Source: JAJFJD01 sp965228695 (GTDB taxonomy: Bacteria; Pseudomonadota; Alphaproteobacteria; UBA8366). From it: DNA of 64,000 nt. The number at the start of each line of letters is the position of its first letter. The stretch's first letter is position 1. The notes under the pieces are model-generated. The model did not search any database and had not been told where the DNA came from. It worked only from the letters and a program-made list of their open reading frames with translations. The stretch covers positions 1,054,001-1,118,000 of the forward strand of contig CBDDIB010000002.1 of the NCBI GenBank assembly GCA_965228695.1, read 5' to 3'. A program made the translations under genes and the position numbers. This document shows, in pieces, positions 42,423 through 50,464 of the stretch.

Positions 42423-42865
42423 GATTCAACACTAAACGAAGATGCATCAACGCCGAGATTTCAGCGCTTTCACGTACCTCTATAATAGTGTAATGGAGTG
42501 CAAAAGATGTCCATAATAAAAACAAGAGATAACGGAAAAAGTTGTGAATAAAACAAAAAGAAAATCACAATTTATCCACATTCTATCCACACGTTTTTCC
42601 ACAGAATCTGGAAATTTTGTACTTCAATCTAGTATTCGCAAGTATATAACATTCATTGCTTAATCCTGCCAGAGGAGACTCGATTCTTTTCCAATCGATT
42701 AGAGAAATGCACAGACCAACTACGGGGCGGCACGCGAATTGCCAATTGGATATCGCGCCACAAATTGTTGCGCGGCATCGTGGCGCCTCGCAAATTCGCG
42801 AATCGGTCAAAGTAACGGCGGCCGTGATTCTTCCGGATTACCGGTAGGCAAGTCGCATGCGACTC
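42423..42865. other. Candidate origin of replication (DnaA-box cluster, AT-rich tract, GANTC cluster)
   Basis: Four DnaA-box-like nonamers lie in 61 bases: TGTGAATAA (42543-42551, reverse of TTATTCACA), TTATCCACA (42572-42580, the exact consensus), CTATCCACA (42583-42591) and TTTTCCACA (42595-42603). The last three are spaced 11 and 12 bases apart, about one helical turn. A strongly AT-rich tract (about 42481-42570) lies immediately to the left, as a duplex-unwinding element would. Seven GANTC sites, the CcrM methylation target, fall in 443 bases. The flanks lack dnaA, hemE, parAB or gidAB. It could instead be a DnaA-regulated control region. Confidence 0.42.
42851..42864. promoter_or_regulatory. 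Perfect 14-bp palindrome
   Basis: AGTCGCATGCGACT is fully symmetric and overlaps a GANTC site at its right end. A second shorter palindrome, ATTCGCGAAT, lies at 42794-42803 and also overlaps a GANTC. Both are within the candidate origin/sdh upstream region; the binding protein is unknown. Confidence 0.4.
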
Positions 42866-42952
42866 CGCCGGCGGCGAGGCGGGCAAACCGTGGTCGGTTC
42901 GGCGATCCGGCGGTAGGATTAGGCGGTTCCGCCGCCGCTCCGGCCGATACCG

Positions 42953-42981
42953 TTGACTACGCAGGAAAAGCGCCCTATTCA
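42953..42981 (+). promoter_or_regulatory. Candidate promoter for sdhCDAB
   Basis: A -35 box TTGACT (42953-42958), a 17-base spacer and a weak -10 box TATTCA (42976-42981). The resulting leader would be about 125 bases long and contain two hairpins and a 16-base palindrome before sdhC. Confidence 0.4.
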
Positions 42982-43002
42982 GAGCCACGTGTTTTTCCGA
43001 TA

Positions 43003-43064
43003 GGGGCGCGTCGCCCCGGCCACCGTCGGTGGTGGGCTGTGCATTAATTGCAATCCGGATTGCA
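43003..43064 (+). promoter_or_regulatory. Structured sdhC leader: two hairpins and a 16-bp palindrome
   Basis: In order: hairpin GGGGCG-CGT-CGCCCC (43003-43017), hairpin CCACC-GTC-GGTGG (43020-43032), then the perfect palindrome TGCAATCCGGATTGCA (43049-43064). The elements follow the candidate promoter and end 49 bases before the sdhC start. The palindrome may be a DNA operator or an RNA hairpin; either would place control of the whole sdh operon here. Confidence 0.5.
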
Positions 43065-43113
43065 TGTCAGGACGTATACCAACTAAGCCACGGCGCGGGC
43101 AGCGAGAGGACGC

Positions 43114-43512
43114 ATGAATACGGGAAACAGGCCGCTTTCACCGCATTTGCAGGTGTATCGATGGCAATGGACGATGGCGCTTTCGATCATCCATCGCGCT
43201 ACGGGAATTGCGATGGCCGTCGGCGCGCTCATGATGGTGTACTGGTTGGTGTCCGTCGCGCAGGGCGCCGAGGCGTATGCCGAGCTCGACGGGTTCCTGT
43301 CTTCCTGGATCGGCCGTTTGCTGTTGTTCGGCTGGACGTGGTCACTGTTCTATCACCTCGCGAACGGCATTCGGCACCTGGCTTGGGATACCGGCAGCGG
43401 GCTCGAATTGGAAACCGCGCGCATGTCGGGATACGCGGCCGCGGCCTTCTCGATCATCGGAACCATCGCTTTGTGGGCCTTGGCCTATGGCATGACGGGG
43501 GCTTTCTCATGA
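43114..43512 (+). CDS. sdhC: Succinate dehydrogenase cytochrome b556 subunit
   Basis: A 132-residue membrane anchor with three helices. Family landmarks: RPLSPHLQVYRWQWTMALSI at the N-terminus (the quinone-site serine/arginine region after it, SIIHRATGIA), and the heme-ligand stretch HLANGIRHLAWDTG near residue 90. It anchors SdhAB to the inner membrane and passes electrons to ubiquinone. GAGAGGACGC precedes ATG 43114. Its stop overlaps sdhD as ATGA. Confidence 0.95.
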   Translation: MNTGNRPLSPHLQVYRWQWTMALSIIHRATGIAMAVGALMMVYWLVSVAQGAEAYAELDGFLSSWIGRLLLFGWTWSLFYHLANGIRHLAWDTGSGLELETARMSGYAAAAFSIIGTIALWALAYGMTGAFS

Positions 43513-43883
43513 GCATGCAGACGCCGCTTGGCCGGGTGCGCGGGCTCGGCTCCGCGAAAAACGGGACGCATCATTGGTGGATGCAACGGGTCACGGCGGT
43601 GGCCCTCGTGCCGCTGACGGTGTGGTTCATCTATTCGATCCTCACGCTGCTCGGCGGCGGGTATACCGAAGCCGCACGGTGGCTCGCGTCGCCGATCAAT
43701 GCCGTCTTGATGGTCCTGTTGATCATCGCGACGTTCCATCACCTTCAGTTGGGGGTGCAGGTGGTGATCGAGGATTACATTCATGGCGAGGGCACGAAGA
43801 TCGCCGCCATCGTCAGTCTGAAACTGGCAAGTTTCGCGCTCGCCGTGACGGGCGCGTTTGCCGTACTGAAGGTCGCGTTCTAA
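43509..43883 (+). CDS. sdhD: Succinate dehydrogenase hydrophobic anchor subunit
   Basis: A 124-residue three-helix anchor starting at ATG 43509, overlapping the sdhC stop by four bases. Landmarks: GRVRGLGSAKNGTHHWWMQR before helix 1 and FHHLQLGVQVVIEDYIHGEG with the second heme-side histidine and the quinone-site D-Y pair. Length is typical of alphaproteobacterial SdhD. sdhA follows 42 bases later. Confidence 0.94.
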   Translation: MSMQTPLGRVRGLGSAKNGTHHWWMQRVTAVALVPLTVWFIYSILTLLGGGYTEAARWLASPINAVLMVLLIIATFHHLQLGVQVVIEDYIHGEGTKIAAIVSLKLASFALAVTGAFAVLKVAF

Positions 43884-43925
43884 ATGAATGCACAGTGTAT
43901 GCAGCTTATGGGGTGGCAGTAGAAA

Positions 43926-45716
43926 ATGGGTCAGGCATATCCAATTATCGACCATGAATATGACGTGGTCGTCGTCGGCGCCGGCGGCGCCGGATTACGC
44001 GCGACGGTCGGCCTGGCGGAAGCCGGGCTGAAGACGGCCTGCGTCACCAAGGTCTTCCCGACCCGAAGTCACACCGTCGCGGCACAGGGCGGTATCTCCG
44101 CCGCGTTGGGCAATATGGGCGACGACGACTGGCGTTGGCATATGTATGACACCGTCAAGGGCGCCGACTGGCTGGGCGACCAGGACGCCATCGAATATAT
44201 GTGCCGCGAGGCGATCCCCGCGATCATCGAGCTGGAACATTACGGCGTGCCGTTCAGCCGCACCGAGGAGGGCCGGATCTATCAGCGGCCATTCGGTGGC
44301 ATGACCACGAATTACGGCGAAGGCACCGCGCAGCGAACCTGTGCCGCGGCCGACCGGACCGGTCACGCCATGCTGCACACGCTGTATCAGCAATCGGTCA
44401 AACATCAGGTCGAGTTCTTCATCGAATACTTCGCGCTCGACCTCATCACCGACAGCGAAGGCGATGTCTGCGGCCTGATGGCGTGGAATTTGGACGACGG
44501 GACGATCCATCGATTCCGGGCGAAGATGGTCATCATGGCCACCGGCGGCTACGGCCGGGCTTATTTCTCCTGCACCTCGGCGCATACCTGCACGGGCGAC
44601 GGCGGCGGCATGGTGTTGCGGGCCGGCCTGCCGATGCAGGATATGGAGTTCGTGCAATTCCATCCGACCGGGATCTACGGCGCAGGCTGCCTGATTACCG
44701 AGGGCGTGCGCGGTGAGGGCGGCTATGTCACCAATTCCGAAGGCGAGCGTTTCATGGAACGCTATGCGCCGTCGGCGAAGGACCTGGCCAGCCGCGACGT
44801 GGTGAGCCGGTCGATGACCATCGAGATCCGTGAAGGCCGTGGCGTCGGCGACGACGCCGATCATATTCATCTTCACCTGGAACATCTCGACCCGGACGTG
44901 ATCGAAGAGCGCCTGCCCGGCATTTCCGAAACCGCGCGCATCTTCGCCGGCGTCGACGTGACGAAGGAAGCGATCCCCGTGATCCCGACCTGCCACTACA
45001 ACATGGGCGGTGTACCGGCGAACTATCACGGCGAAGCGGTGACCTTGAAGAACGGCGGCGACGCAACGGTGGTGCCGGGCCTGATGGCGATCGGCGAGGC
45101 GGCCTGCGTTTCGGTGCATGGCGCGAACCGGCTGGGCTCGAACTCGCTGCTCGATCTCGTGGTGTTCGGCCGCGCCTCGGCGCAGCGCTGCGCCGAGGTG
45201 GTCGATCCGAACGCCAGCCACAAACCCTTCCCGTCGGATGCGGGCGAGGCGGCGCTCGACCGTCTCGACCGGATCCGCCATTCCAAGGGCAGCACGTCGA
45301 CCGCATCGCTGCGGCTGGAGATGCAGCGCGTGATGCAGAGCAATTGCGCCGTGTTCCGGACCGGCGAGGTGCTCGACGAAGGTGTCGATCTGCTGGAGGA
45401 AACCTGGCAGAAGCGCGAAGACCTGAGCGTCACCGACCGGTCGATGGTCTGGAATTCGGACCTGGTCGAATCGCTGGAACTCGACAATTTGCTGTCGCAG
45501 GCGATGGTGACCATGACTTCGGCGGCGAACCGGCAGGAATCGCGCGGCGCGCACGCCCGCGAGGACTTCCCGGACCGCGACGACGAGAAATGGATGCATC
45601 ACACGCTCGCCTGGTGCGACGACAAGGGCAAGGTCAAGATCGACTACCGCCCGGTCGTGATGCAGACGCTGACCAACGAGGTTCAATCCTTCCCGCCAAA
45701 GGCGCGGGTGTATTGA
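43926..45716 (+). CDS. sdhA: Succinate dehydrogenase flavoprotein subunit
   Basis: A 596-residue FAD protein oxidising succinate to fumarate in complex II. The dinucleotide motif is VVVGAGGAGLRATVGLAEAG (residues about 14-33), and the flavinylated histidine is in RSHTVAAQGGI. Substrate-site motifs are HPTGIYGAGCLITEGVRGEG, then PTCHYNMGGVP and ANRLGSNSLLDLVVFGR. The C-terminal helical domain ends normally in PPKARVY. The start is ATG 43926. It is part of sdhCDAB; an 81-base gap separates it from sdhB. Confidence 0.97.
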   Translation: MGQAYPIIDHEYDVVVVGAGGAGLRATVGLAEAGLKTACVTKVFPTRSHTVAAQGGISAALGNMGDDDWRWHMYDTVKGADWLGDQDAIEYMCREAIPAIIELEHYGVPFSRTEEGRIYQRPFGGMTTNYGEGTAQRTCAAADRTGHAMLHTLYQQSVKHQVEFFIEYFALDLITDSEGDVCGLMAWNLDDGTIHRFRAKMVIMATGGYGRAYFSCTSAHTCTGDGGGMVLRAGLPMQDMEFVQFHPTGIYGAGCLITEGVRGEGGYVTNSEGERFMERYAPSAKDLASRDVVSRSMTIEIREGRGVGDDADHIHLHLEHLDPDVIEERLPGISETARIFAGVDVTKEAIPVIPTCHYNMGGVPANYHGEAVTLKNGGDATVVPGLMAIGEAACVSVHGANRLGSNSLLDLVVFGRASAQRCAEVVDPNASHKPFPSDAGEAALDRLDRIRHSKGSTSTASLRLEMQRVMQSNCAVFRTGEVLDEGVDLLEETWQKREDLSVTDRSMVWNSDLVESLELDNLLSQAMVTMTSAANRQESRGAHAREDFPDRDDEKWMHHTLAWCDDKGKVKIDYRPVVMQTLTNEVQSFPPKARVY

Positions 45717-45797
45717 TCCGCCCCACCGCGCGACACACCGAAACCCATATGCCGGCTCCGCCGATGCGCCGGCCGGGACAATCAGAAAGACGATTAC

Positions 45798-46577
45798 ATG
45801 GCTGAATTCTCGCTACCTGCTAATTCCAAGGTCACGGACGGCAAGCGCTGGGACGCGCCGTCCGAGGCGGGAAATACAAAGACCTTCAAGGTCTATCGGT
45901 GGAATGCGGATGACGGGGAGAATCCGGCGCTCGATACCTACACGGTCGACCTCGACGATTGCGGCCCGATGGTCCTCGACGCGCTGATCAAGATCAAGAA
46001 CGAGATTGATCCGACGCTGACCTTCCGGCGGTCCTGCCGGGAGGGCGTCTGCGGATCCTGCGCGATGAATATCGACGGCACCAACACGCTGGCCTGCACC
46101 AAATACATCGACGATGTGGACGGCGACGTGAAGGTCTATCCCCTGCCGCATTTGCCGGTGGTGAAGGATCTCGTGCCCGACCTGAGCACGCCCTACGCAC
46201 AGCTCTCGTCGATCGAGCCATGGATGAAGACGCAAACGCCCGCGCCCGCGCGCGAACGGCTGCAGACGCCGGCAGAGCGGCGGCAACTCGACGGGCTGTA
46301 TGAGTGCATCCTCTGCTTCTGCTGTTCGACCAGCTGCCCGAGCTATTGGTGGAACGGCGACCGCTATCTCGGCCCGGCCATCCTGCTGCAAGCCTATCGC
46401 TGGATCGCGGACAGCCGCGACGAGGAGACCGGTGTCCGGCTCGACCAGTTGGAAGATCCGTTCCGGCTCTACCGGTGCCACACCATCATGAATTGCACCA
46501 AGACCTGCCCGAAGGGCCTGAACCCGGCGAAGGCGATCGCCGAGATCAAGAAGCTGATGGTGGCGCGGCAAGGCTGA
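45798..46577 (+). CDS. sdhB: Succinate dehydrogenase iron-sulfur subunit
   Basis: A 259-residue protein with three clusters: 2Fe-2S in CREGVCGSCAMNIDGTNTLAC (first 20 residues carry the key cysteines), 4Fe-4S in CILCFCCSTSCPSYWWN and 3Fe-4S in CHTIMNCTKTCPKGLNPAKA. It links FAD in SdhA to the quinone site in SdhCD. Length is typical. The 81-base gap after sdhA is larger than the other gaps of the operon but holds no obvious terminator. Confidence 0.97.
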   Translation: MAEFSLPANSKVTDGKRWDAPSEAGNTKTFKVYRWNADDGENPALDTYTVDLDDCGPMVLDALIKIKNEIDPTLTFRRSCREGVCGSCAMNIDGTNTLACTKYIDDVDGDVKVYPLPHLPVVKDLVPDLSTPYAQLSSIEPWMKTQTPAPARERLQTPAERRQLDGLYECILCFCCSTSCPSYWWNGDRYLGPAILLQAYRWIADSRDEETGVRLDQLEDPFRLYRCHTIMNCTKTCPKGLNPAKAIAEIKKLMVARQG

Positions 46578-46642
46578 TATCCCATAGACCGGGCCGCGGG
46601 CGGTGGTTCCGCCCGTTCCGGCAAAATTGGTCCTTTTTCCGG

Positions 46643-46668
46643 CGGCGCGGTCCCTTTAGACCGCGCCG
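46643..46668. terminator. Strong hairpin after the sdh operon
   Basis: CGGCGCGGTC and GACCGCGCCG form a perfect ten-pair stem with a six-base loop, 66 bases after sdhB. A second hairpin CGGGCGG-TGGTT-CCGCCCG lies just before it. Neither is followed by a good T-run, so they may act as transcript-end stabilisers or Rho-dependent stops rather than classic terminators. Confidence 0.4.
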
Positions 46669-46697
46669 TTGTCGGTTCTACAGACAGGAGAAGTCCG

Positions 46698-47318
46698 ATG
46701 TATCTGCCGCCCTACTTCGCCGAGGACGACCGTGAGATTCTGTATTCGGTCATTCGCGAGAACAATTTCGGTGTGCTGGTCACGACGACGGATGGCGCGC
46801 CGTCGGCGACGCATCTGCCGTTCCTGCTCGAGGGCGACACGCTGGTGGCGCATATGGCCCGGGCCAACCCGCAATGGAAGGCTTTCGAAAGCGGCGGCGA
46901 GGTGCTGTGCATCTTTCACGGCCCGCACGGCTACATTTCGCCGAATTGGTATGTCACCAAGAAGGCGGTGCCGACCTGGAACTACGTCGCGGTGCATGTC
47001 TACGGCACACCGCGCGTCGTCGACGATCCGGCGGCGGCGCTTGCCATGCAGGAACGGCTGGTCGCCGCCCATGAAGCGGGGTCGCCGGCGCCGTGGACGA
47101 TGGACGGTCAGCCGGACGGGTATATCGATGGTCAGTTGCGGGCGATCGTCAATTTCGAAATTCCGATCGCGCGGATCGAAGGCAAGTTCAAGCTGAACCA
47201 GAACCGCAAGCCGGAGGACCGTGCCGGTGTGATCGCGGCGCTGCGGGCAAGCCCCCACGCCGGGGACCAGGAACTTGCGGATTTGATGGCGGACCGCGAA
47301 CCGAAATTCACCGCCTAG
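46698..47318 (+). CDS. PaiB-like FMN-binding protein
   Basis: A 206-residue split-barrel FMN-binding protein of the PaiB family, annotated elsewhere as a negative transcriptional regulator. Motifs: MYLPPYFAEDDREIL, ATHLPFLLEGD, HMARANPQWKAF, FHGPHGYISPNWY and PTWNYVAVHVYG, and the C-terminal FKLNQNRKPEDRAGVI. No DNA-binding helix-turn-helix is seen, so an FMN-dependent redox or heme-related function is as likely as gene control. AGGAGAAG precedes ATG 46698. Confidence 0.87.
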   Translation: MYLPPYFAEDDREILYSVIRENNFGVLVTTTDGAPSATHLPFLLEGDTLVAHMARANPQWKAFESGGEVLCIFHGPHGYISPNWYVTKKAVPTWNYVAVHVYGTPRVVDDPAAALAMQERLVAAHEAGSPAPWTMDGQPDGYIDGQLRAIVNFEIPIARIEGKFKLNQNRKPEDRAGVIAALRASPHAGDQELADLMADREPKFTA

Positions 47319-47402
47319 GGCGGGTTCCCGACCCGATCCGGTCTTGCGCCGCCCGCAGGACGGCGTAGAGTCCTCGAAACGCGGATATTGCGGGAGGGCA
47401 CC

Positions 47403-48203
47403 ATGCGGCTGAGCGATGAACAGCTCGAGACAATAGATCGGGAGGGCTACGTCTTCCTGCCCGAGGTGTTCTCGCGGGCGGAAATCGACGTGCTGATGGG
47501 CGAAGTGCCCGGCATCTTCGCGCTCGACCGGGTCGAGAACGTCCGCGAGAAGTCCGGCAAGTCGGTGCGCACGACCTTCGCCGCGCATACCTTCAACGAA
47601 GCCTTCCGCCGCCTGGGCCGGCATCCGCGCATGATTGAACCGGTGCGTCAGATCCTCGGCGGCGAGGTCTACATGCATCAATACAAGATCAACGCGAAGG
47701 CCGCCTTCGACGGCGACGTCTGGCAGTGGCATCAGGACTACGGCACTTGGGCGCGCGACGACAGGATGCCGGAAGCGCGGGCGATGAACATCGCGCTGTT
47801 CCTGGAGGACGTGACGGAATTCAACGGCGCGCTGATGTTCATCCCGCGCAGCCACAAGAGGGGCGTGATCGAGGCGGGGCACGACTTGGAGACGACGAGC
47901 TACCCGCTCTGGACGATCGACGAGGAAACGATCTCCAAGTTGGTCGCCGAGGGCGGCATCGTCTCGCCGAAAGGCCCGGCGGGATCGGTCATCCTGTTCC
48001 ATTCGACGTTGGTGCATGGCAGCCCATCCAACATGTCGCCCTTCGACCGGACCATCGTCTATCTCAGCCTCTGTCACGTGGACAATCACATCCGGCAGTT
48101 CAAACGGCCCGAATGGATCGCCCATCGCGACTTCGACCCGATCGTCCCGCTGGCCGACGATTGCCTGATGGAACTCGCCCGGGAAACCGCCGCGGCGGAA
48201 TAA
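47403..48203 (+). CDS. Phytanoyl-CoA dioxygenase (PhyH) family protein
   Basis: A 266-residue non-heme iron/2OG dioxygenase. Iron ligands: H-x-D in WQWHQDYGTW and the distal histidine in TLVHGSPSN; the fold pattern MNIALFLEDVTEFNGALMFI and PRSHKRG is that of PhyH/EctD-like enzymes, which hydroxylate small organic acids or compatible solutes. The arginine in FDRTIVYLS would bind 2-oxoglutarate. The specific substrate is unknown. GGGAGGG precedes ATG 47403. It leads an operon with the SAF-domain oxidoreductase and an SDR. Confidence 0.87.
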   Translation: MRLSDEQLETIDREGYVFLPEVFSRAEIDVLMGEVPGIFALDRVENVREKSGKSVRTTFAAHTFNEAFRRLGRHPRMIEPVRQILGGEVYMHQYKINAKAAFDGDVWQWHQDYGTWARDDRMPEARAMNIALFLEDVTEFNGALMFIPRSHKRGVIEAGHDLETTSYPLWTIDEETISKLVAEGGIVSPKGPAGSVILFHSTLVHGSPSNMSPFDRTIVYLSLCHVDNHIRQFKRPEWIAHRDFDPIVPLADDCLMELARETAAAE

Positions 48204-48238
48204 ACGCGTCTCGCGACGGCGCGGAGAGGACAACACGG

Positions 48239-49603
48239 ATGAACCTTCACAAGATGCTACAGGCCCGCGCCGCCGAGGGGCGGCCGGTTCGCGCCGGACT
48301 GATCGGCGCGGGCAAATTCGGCGCCATGTTTCTGGCCCAGGCGATCCGCACGCCGGGCATGCACGTCATGGGAATCGCCGACCTGTCACCCGACCGGGCG
48401 CGGGAGTCGTTGCGCCGCGTCGGCTGGCTGGAAGATCGATTCGCGGCAAGCAGCTTCGCCGATGCGGTGCGGACGGGTGCGACGGCGATCACCGAGGACG
48501 CCGCAGGCTTGATCGCCGCCGACGGCTTGGACGTGGTGATCGACGCGACCGGCAGCCCGGCGGCTGGTATCCGCCACGCCCTGCTGGCCTGCGAACACGG
48601 GCGGCATATCGTCATGGTCAACGTCGAGGCCGACGTCCTCGCCGGACCGTTGCTTGCCGAGCGGGCGCGGGCCGCCGGCGTTGTGTATTCACTGGCCTAT
48701 GGCGACCAACCGGCATTGATCTGCGAAATGGTCGATTGGGCGCGCGCCGCCGGGTTCGACGTGGTCGCGGCCGGCAAGGGCACCAAGTACCTGCCCGCCT
48801 TTCATGCATCCACCCCGGACACGGTCTGGGGTTATTACGGGCTGACGCCGGAAGCCGCCGAACTCGGCGGTATGAACCCGCAGATGTTCAATTCCTTCCT
48901 GGACGGTACGAAATCCGGGATCGAGATGGCGGCGGTCGCCAACGCTACCGGCCTAACGCCGCCGAAAGATGGGTTGGCTTTCCCGCCCTGCGGAGTCGAC
49001 GCCTTACCGGCGGTCTTGCGGCCGCGCGGCGACGGCGGTGTGCTCGACGGCAAGGGCATGGTCGAGGTGGTGTCCAGCGTCGACCGGAACGACGGGCCGA
49101 TCGACCGTGATCTCCGCTGGGGCGTCTATGCGGTCTTCGAAGCGCCGAGCGATTACGCGATGCGGTGCTTCGCCGAATACGGGTTGCGCACCGACGACAG
49201 CGGGCGATATGCCGCGATGTACAAACCCTATCATCTGATCGGATTGGAGCTCGGCATTTCGGTCGCCAGCGCCGCGTTGCGGGGCGAGCCGACCGGAATG
49301 CCCGAGGCTTGGCGCGGCGACGTGGTGGCGACGGCGAAACGGGATCTGGCGGAGGGCGAGATGCTGGATGGCGAGGGCGGCTACACGGTCTGGGGCAAGC
49401 TGATGCCGGCCTCGGACTCGCTGGCGCTCGGCGGTTTGCCGATCGGGTTGGCGCATGGCTGCCGGTTGAAACGGCCGATCGCCGAAGGCGCGCCGGTGCG
49501 CTGGGCCGACGTGGACATGGACGAGACGCAGGAGATCGTAAAGGTGCGCCGTGAAATGGAAGCGCAATTCGGGACGGCGCGGCCGGCGGCGGTGGCGGAA
49601 TGA
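48239..49603 (+). CDS. NAD(P)-dependent oxidoreductase with C-terminal SAF domain
   Basis: A 454-residue protein. Residues about 15-170 form a Rossmann domain (GLIGAGKFGAMFLAQAI, then IDATGSPAAG), like homoserine-dehydrogenase or MocA-type enzymes. A central catalytic-like domain follows (AAGKGTKYLPAFHASTPD, YKPYHLIGLELGISVA). The C-terminal ~90 residues are a SAF-type domain (TAKRDLAEGEMLDGEGG, GLAHGCRLKRPIAEG) as in sugar-acid-binding proteins. The reaction is unknown; an aldose or 2-keto-acid substrate is plausible. The start is ATG 48239. The end overlaps the SDR start as ATGA. Confidence 0.83.
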   Translation: MNLHKMLQARAAEGRPVRAGLIGAGKFGAMFLAQAIRTPGMHVMGIADLSPDRARESLRRVGWLEDRFAASSFADAVRTGATAITEDAAGLIAADGLDVVIDATGSPAAGIRHALLACEHGRHIVMVNVEADVLAGPLLAERARAAGVVYSLAYGDQPALICEMVDWARAAGFDVVAAGKGTKYLPAFHASTPDTVWGYYGLTPEAAELGGMNPQMFNSFLDGTKSGIEMAAVANATGLTPPKDGLAFPPCGVDALPAVLRPRGDGGVLDGKGMVEVVSSVDRNDGPIDRDLRWGVYAVFEAPSDYAMRCFAEYGLRTDDSGRYAAMYKPYHLIGLELGISVASAALRGEPTGMPEAWRGDVVATAKRDLAEGEMLDGEGGYTVWGKLMPASDSLALGGLPIGLAHGCRLKRPIAEGAPVRWADVDMDETQEIVKVRREMEAQFGTARPAAVAE

Positions 49604-50346
49604 ACGAGATCGCGATCATCACCGGCGGCAGCCGGGGCATCGGGGCGACCTGCGCGCGGCTGCTTGCCACGCAGGGCTACGATATCGCGCTGACCTATCT
49701 CAACAACGCGGACAAGGCCGAGGCCGTCGCCGAAGAGGTGCGCGCGACGGGCCAGCGCGCGATTGCGCTGCAGGCGGATATGGCAGAGGAGACGGACATT
49801 CTGCGGATGTTCGAAACCGTGGACCGGGGCCTGGGCCCGGTTTCCGCCATGATCAACAATGCCGGTATCACCGGCGGTTTCGCCCGCATCGAGGAGGTGG
49901 AGAGCGATGTGGTGCGGCGTGTGATCGACGCGAACGTCACCGGTTCGATCCTGTGCTGCCGCGAAGCGGTCAAGCGTATGTCGACCAAGTTCGGCGGCGC
50001 GGGGGGTGTGATCATCAACCTATCGTCGCTCGCGTCCTTCACGGGCAGCCCGAATGATTATGTTTACTACGCGGCCAGCAAGGCGGCGGTGAACGCGCTG
50101 ACCGTAGGCCTGGCCAAGGAAGTCGCCGGCGACGGTATCCGCGTCAACGCGGTGGCGCCGGGAGCCGCGGACACGGATATTCATGCCGACGGCGGGCAGC
50201 CGGACCGCCCGGCCCGGCTTGCCAAGATATTGCCGATGAAACGGATCGCCACGCCGGAAGAAGTCGCCGCCACGGTAGCGTTCCTGTTGTCGGACGGCGC
50301 ATCCTATATCAGCGGCGCCGTGGTGCCGGTTACCGGCGCCGCTTGA
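49600..50346 (+). CDS. Short-chain dehydrogenase/reductase
   Basis: A 248-residue classical SDR: IITGGSRGIGATCARLL (residues 6-22), NNAGITGGF, the serine in NLSSLASFTG and Y-x-x-x-K in YYAASKAAVNAL, then VAPGAADTD and the typical SDR end ASYISGAVVPVTG. The cofactor is not clear from the second strand. It overlaps the SAF oxidoreductase gene by four bases and ends its operon, so the three enzymes likely act on one pathway. Confidence 0.9.
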   Translation: MNEIAIITGGSRGIGATCARLLATQGYDIALTYLNNADKAEAVAEEVRATGQRAIALQADMAEETDILRMFETVDRGLGPVSAMINNAGITGGFARIEEVESDVVRRVIDANVTGSILCCREAVKRMSTKFGGAGGVIINLSSLASFTGSPNDYVYYAASKAAVNALTVGLAKEVAGDGIRVNAVAPGAADTDIHADGGQPDRPARLAKILPMKRIATPEEVAATVAFLLSDGASYISGAVVPVTGAA

Positions 50347-50464
50347 AAACCGCCAATTGCGATCCATCGTACCGGGCGCGCTTGCAAATCGCGTCGACAT
50401 CGTCGCAGAATGCTGAGGCTCAACAGGACATTAAGATCCGTTCGATAGGCAGAGGGGACATTGG

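Larger units (their letters stand above)
41482..43113. other. 1.63-kb gene-free region
   Basis: No reading frame here shows a recognisable protein or a convincing start. Frames of 60-180 codons exist on both strands but are Pro/Arg/Ser-rich and overlap one another. From left to right I see an AT-rich tract (41482-41665), a compact multi-hairpin element (41666-41739) with two further hairpins to 41775, and a GC-rich unexplained part (41790-42420). Then come an AT-rich tract with DnaA-box-like sites (42480-42660), a part with many GANTC sites and palindromes (42660-42870), and the structured sdhC leader (42950-43113). Confidence 0.7.
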
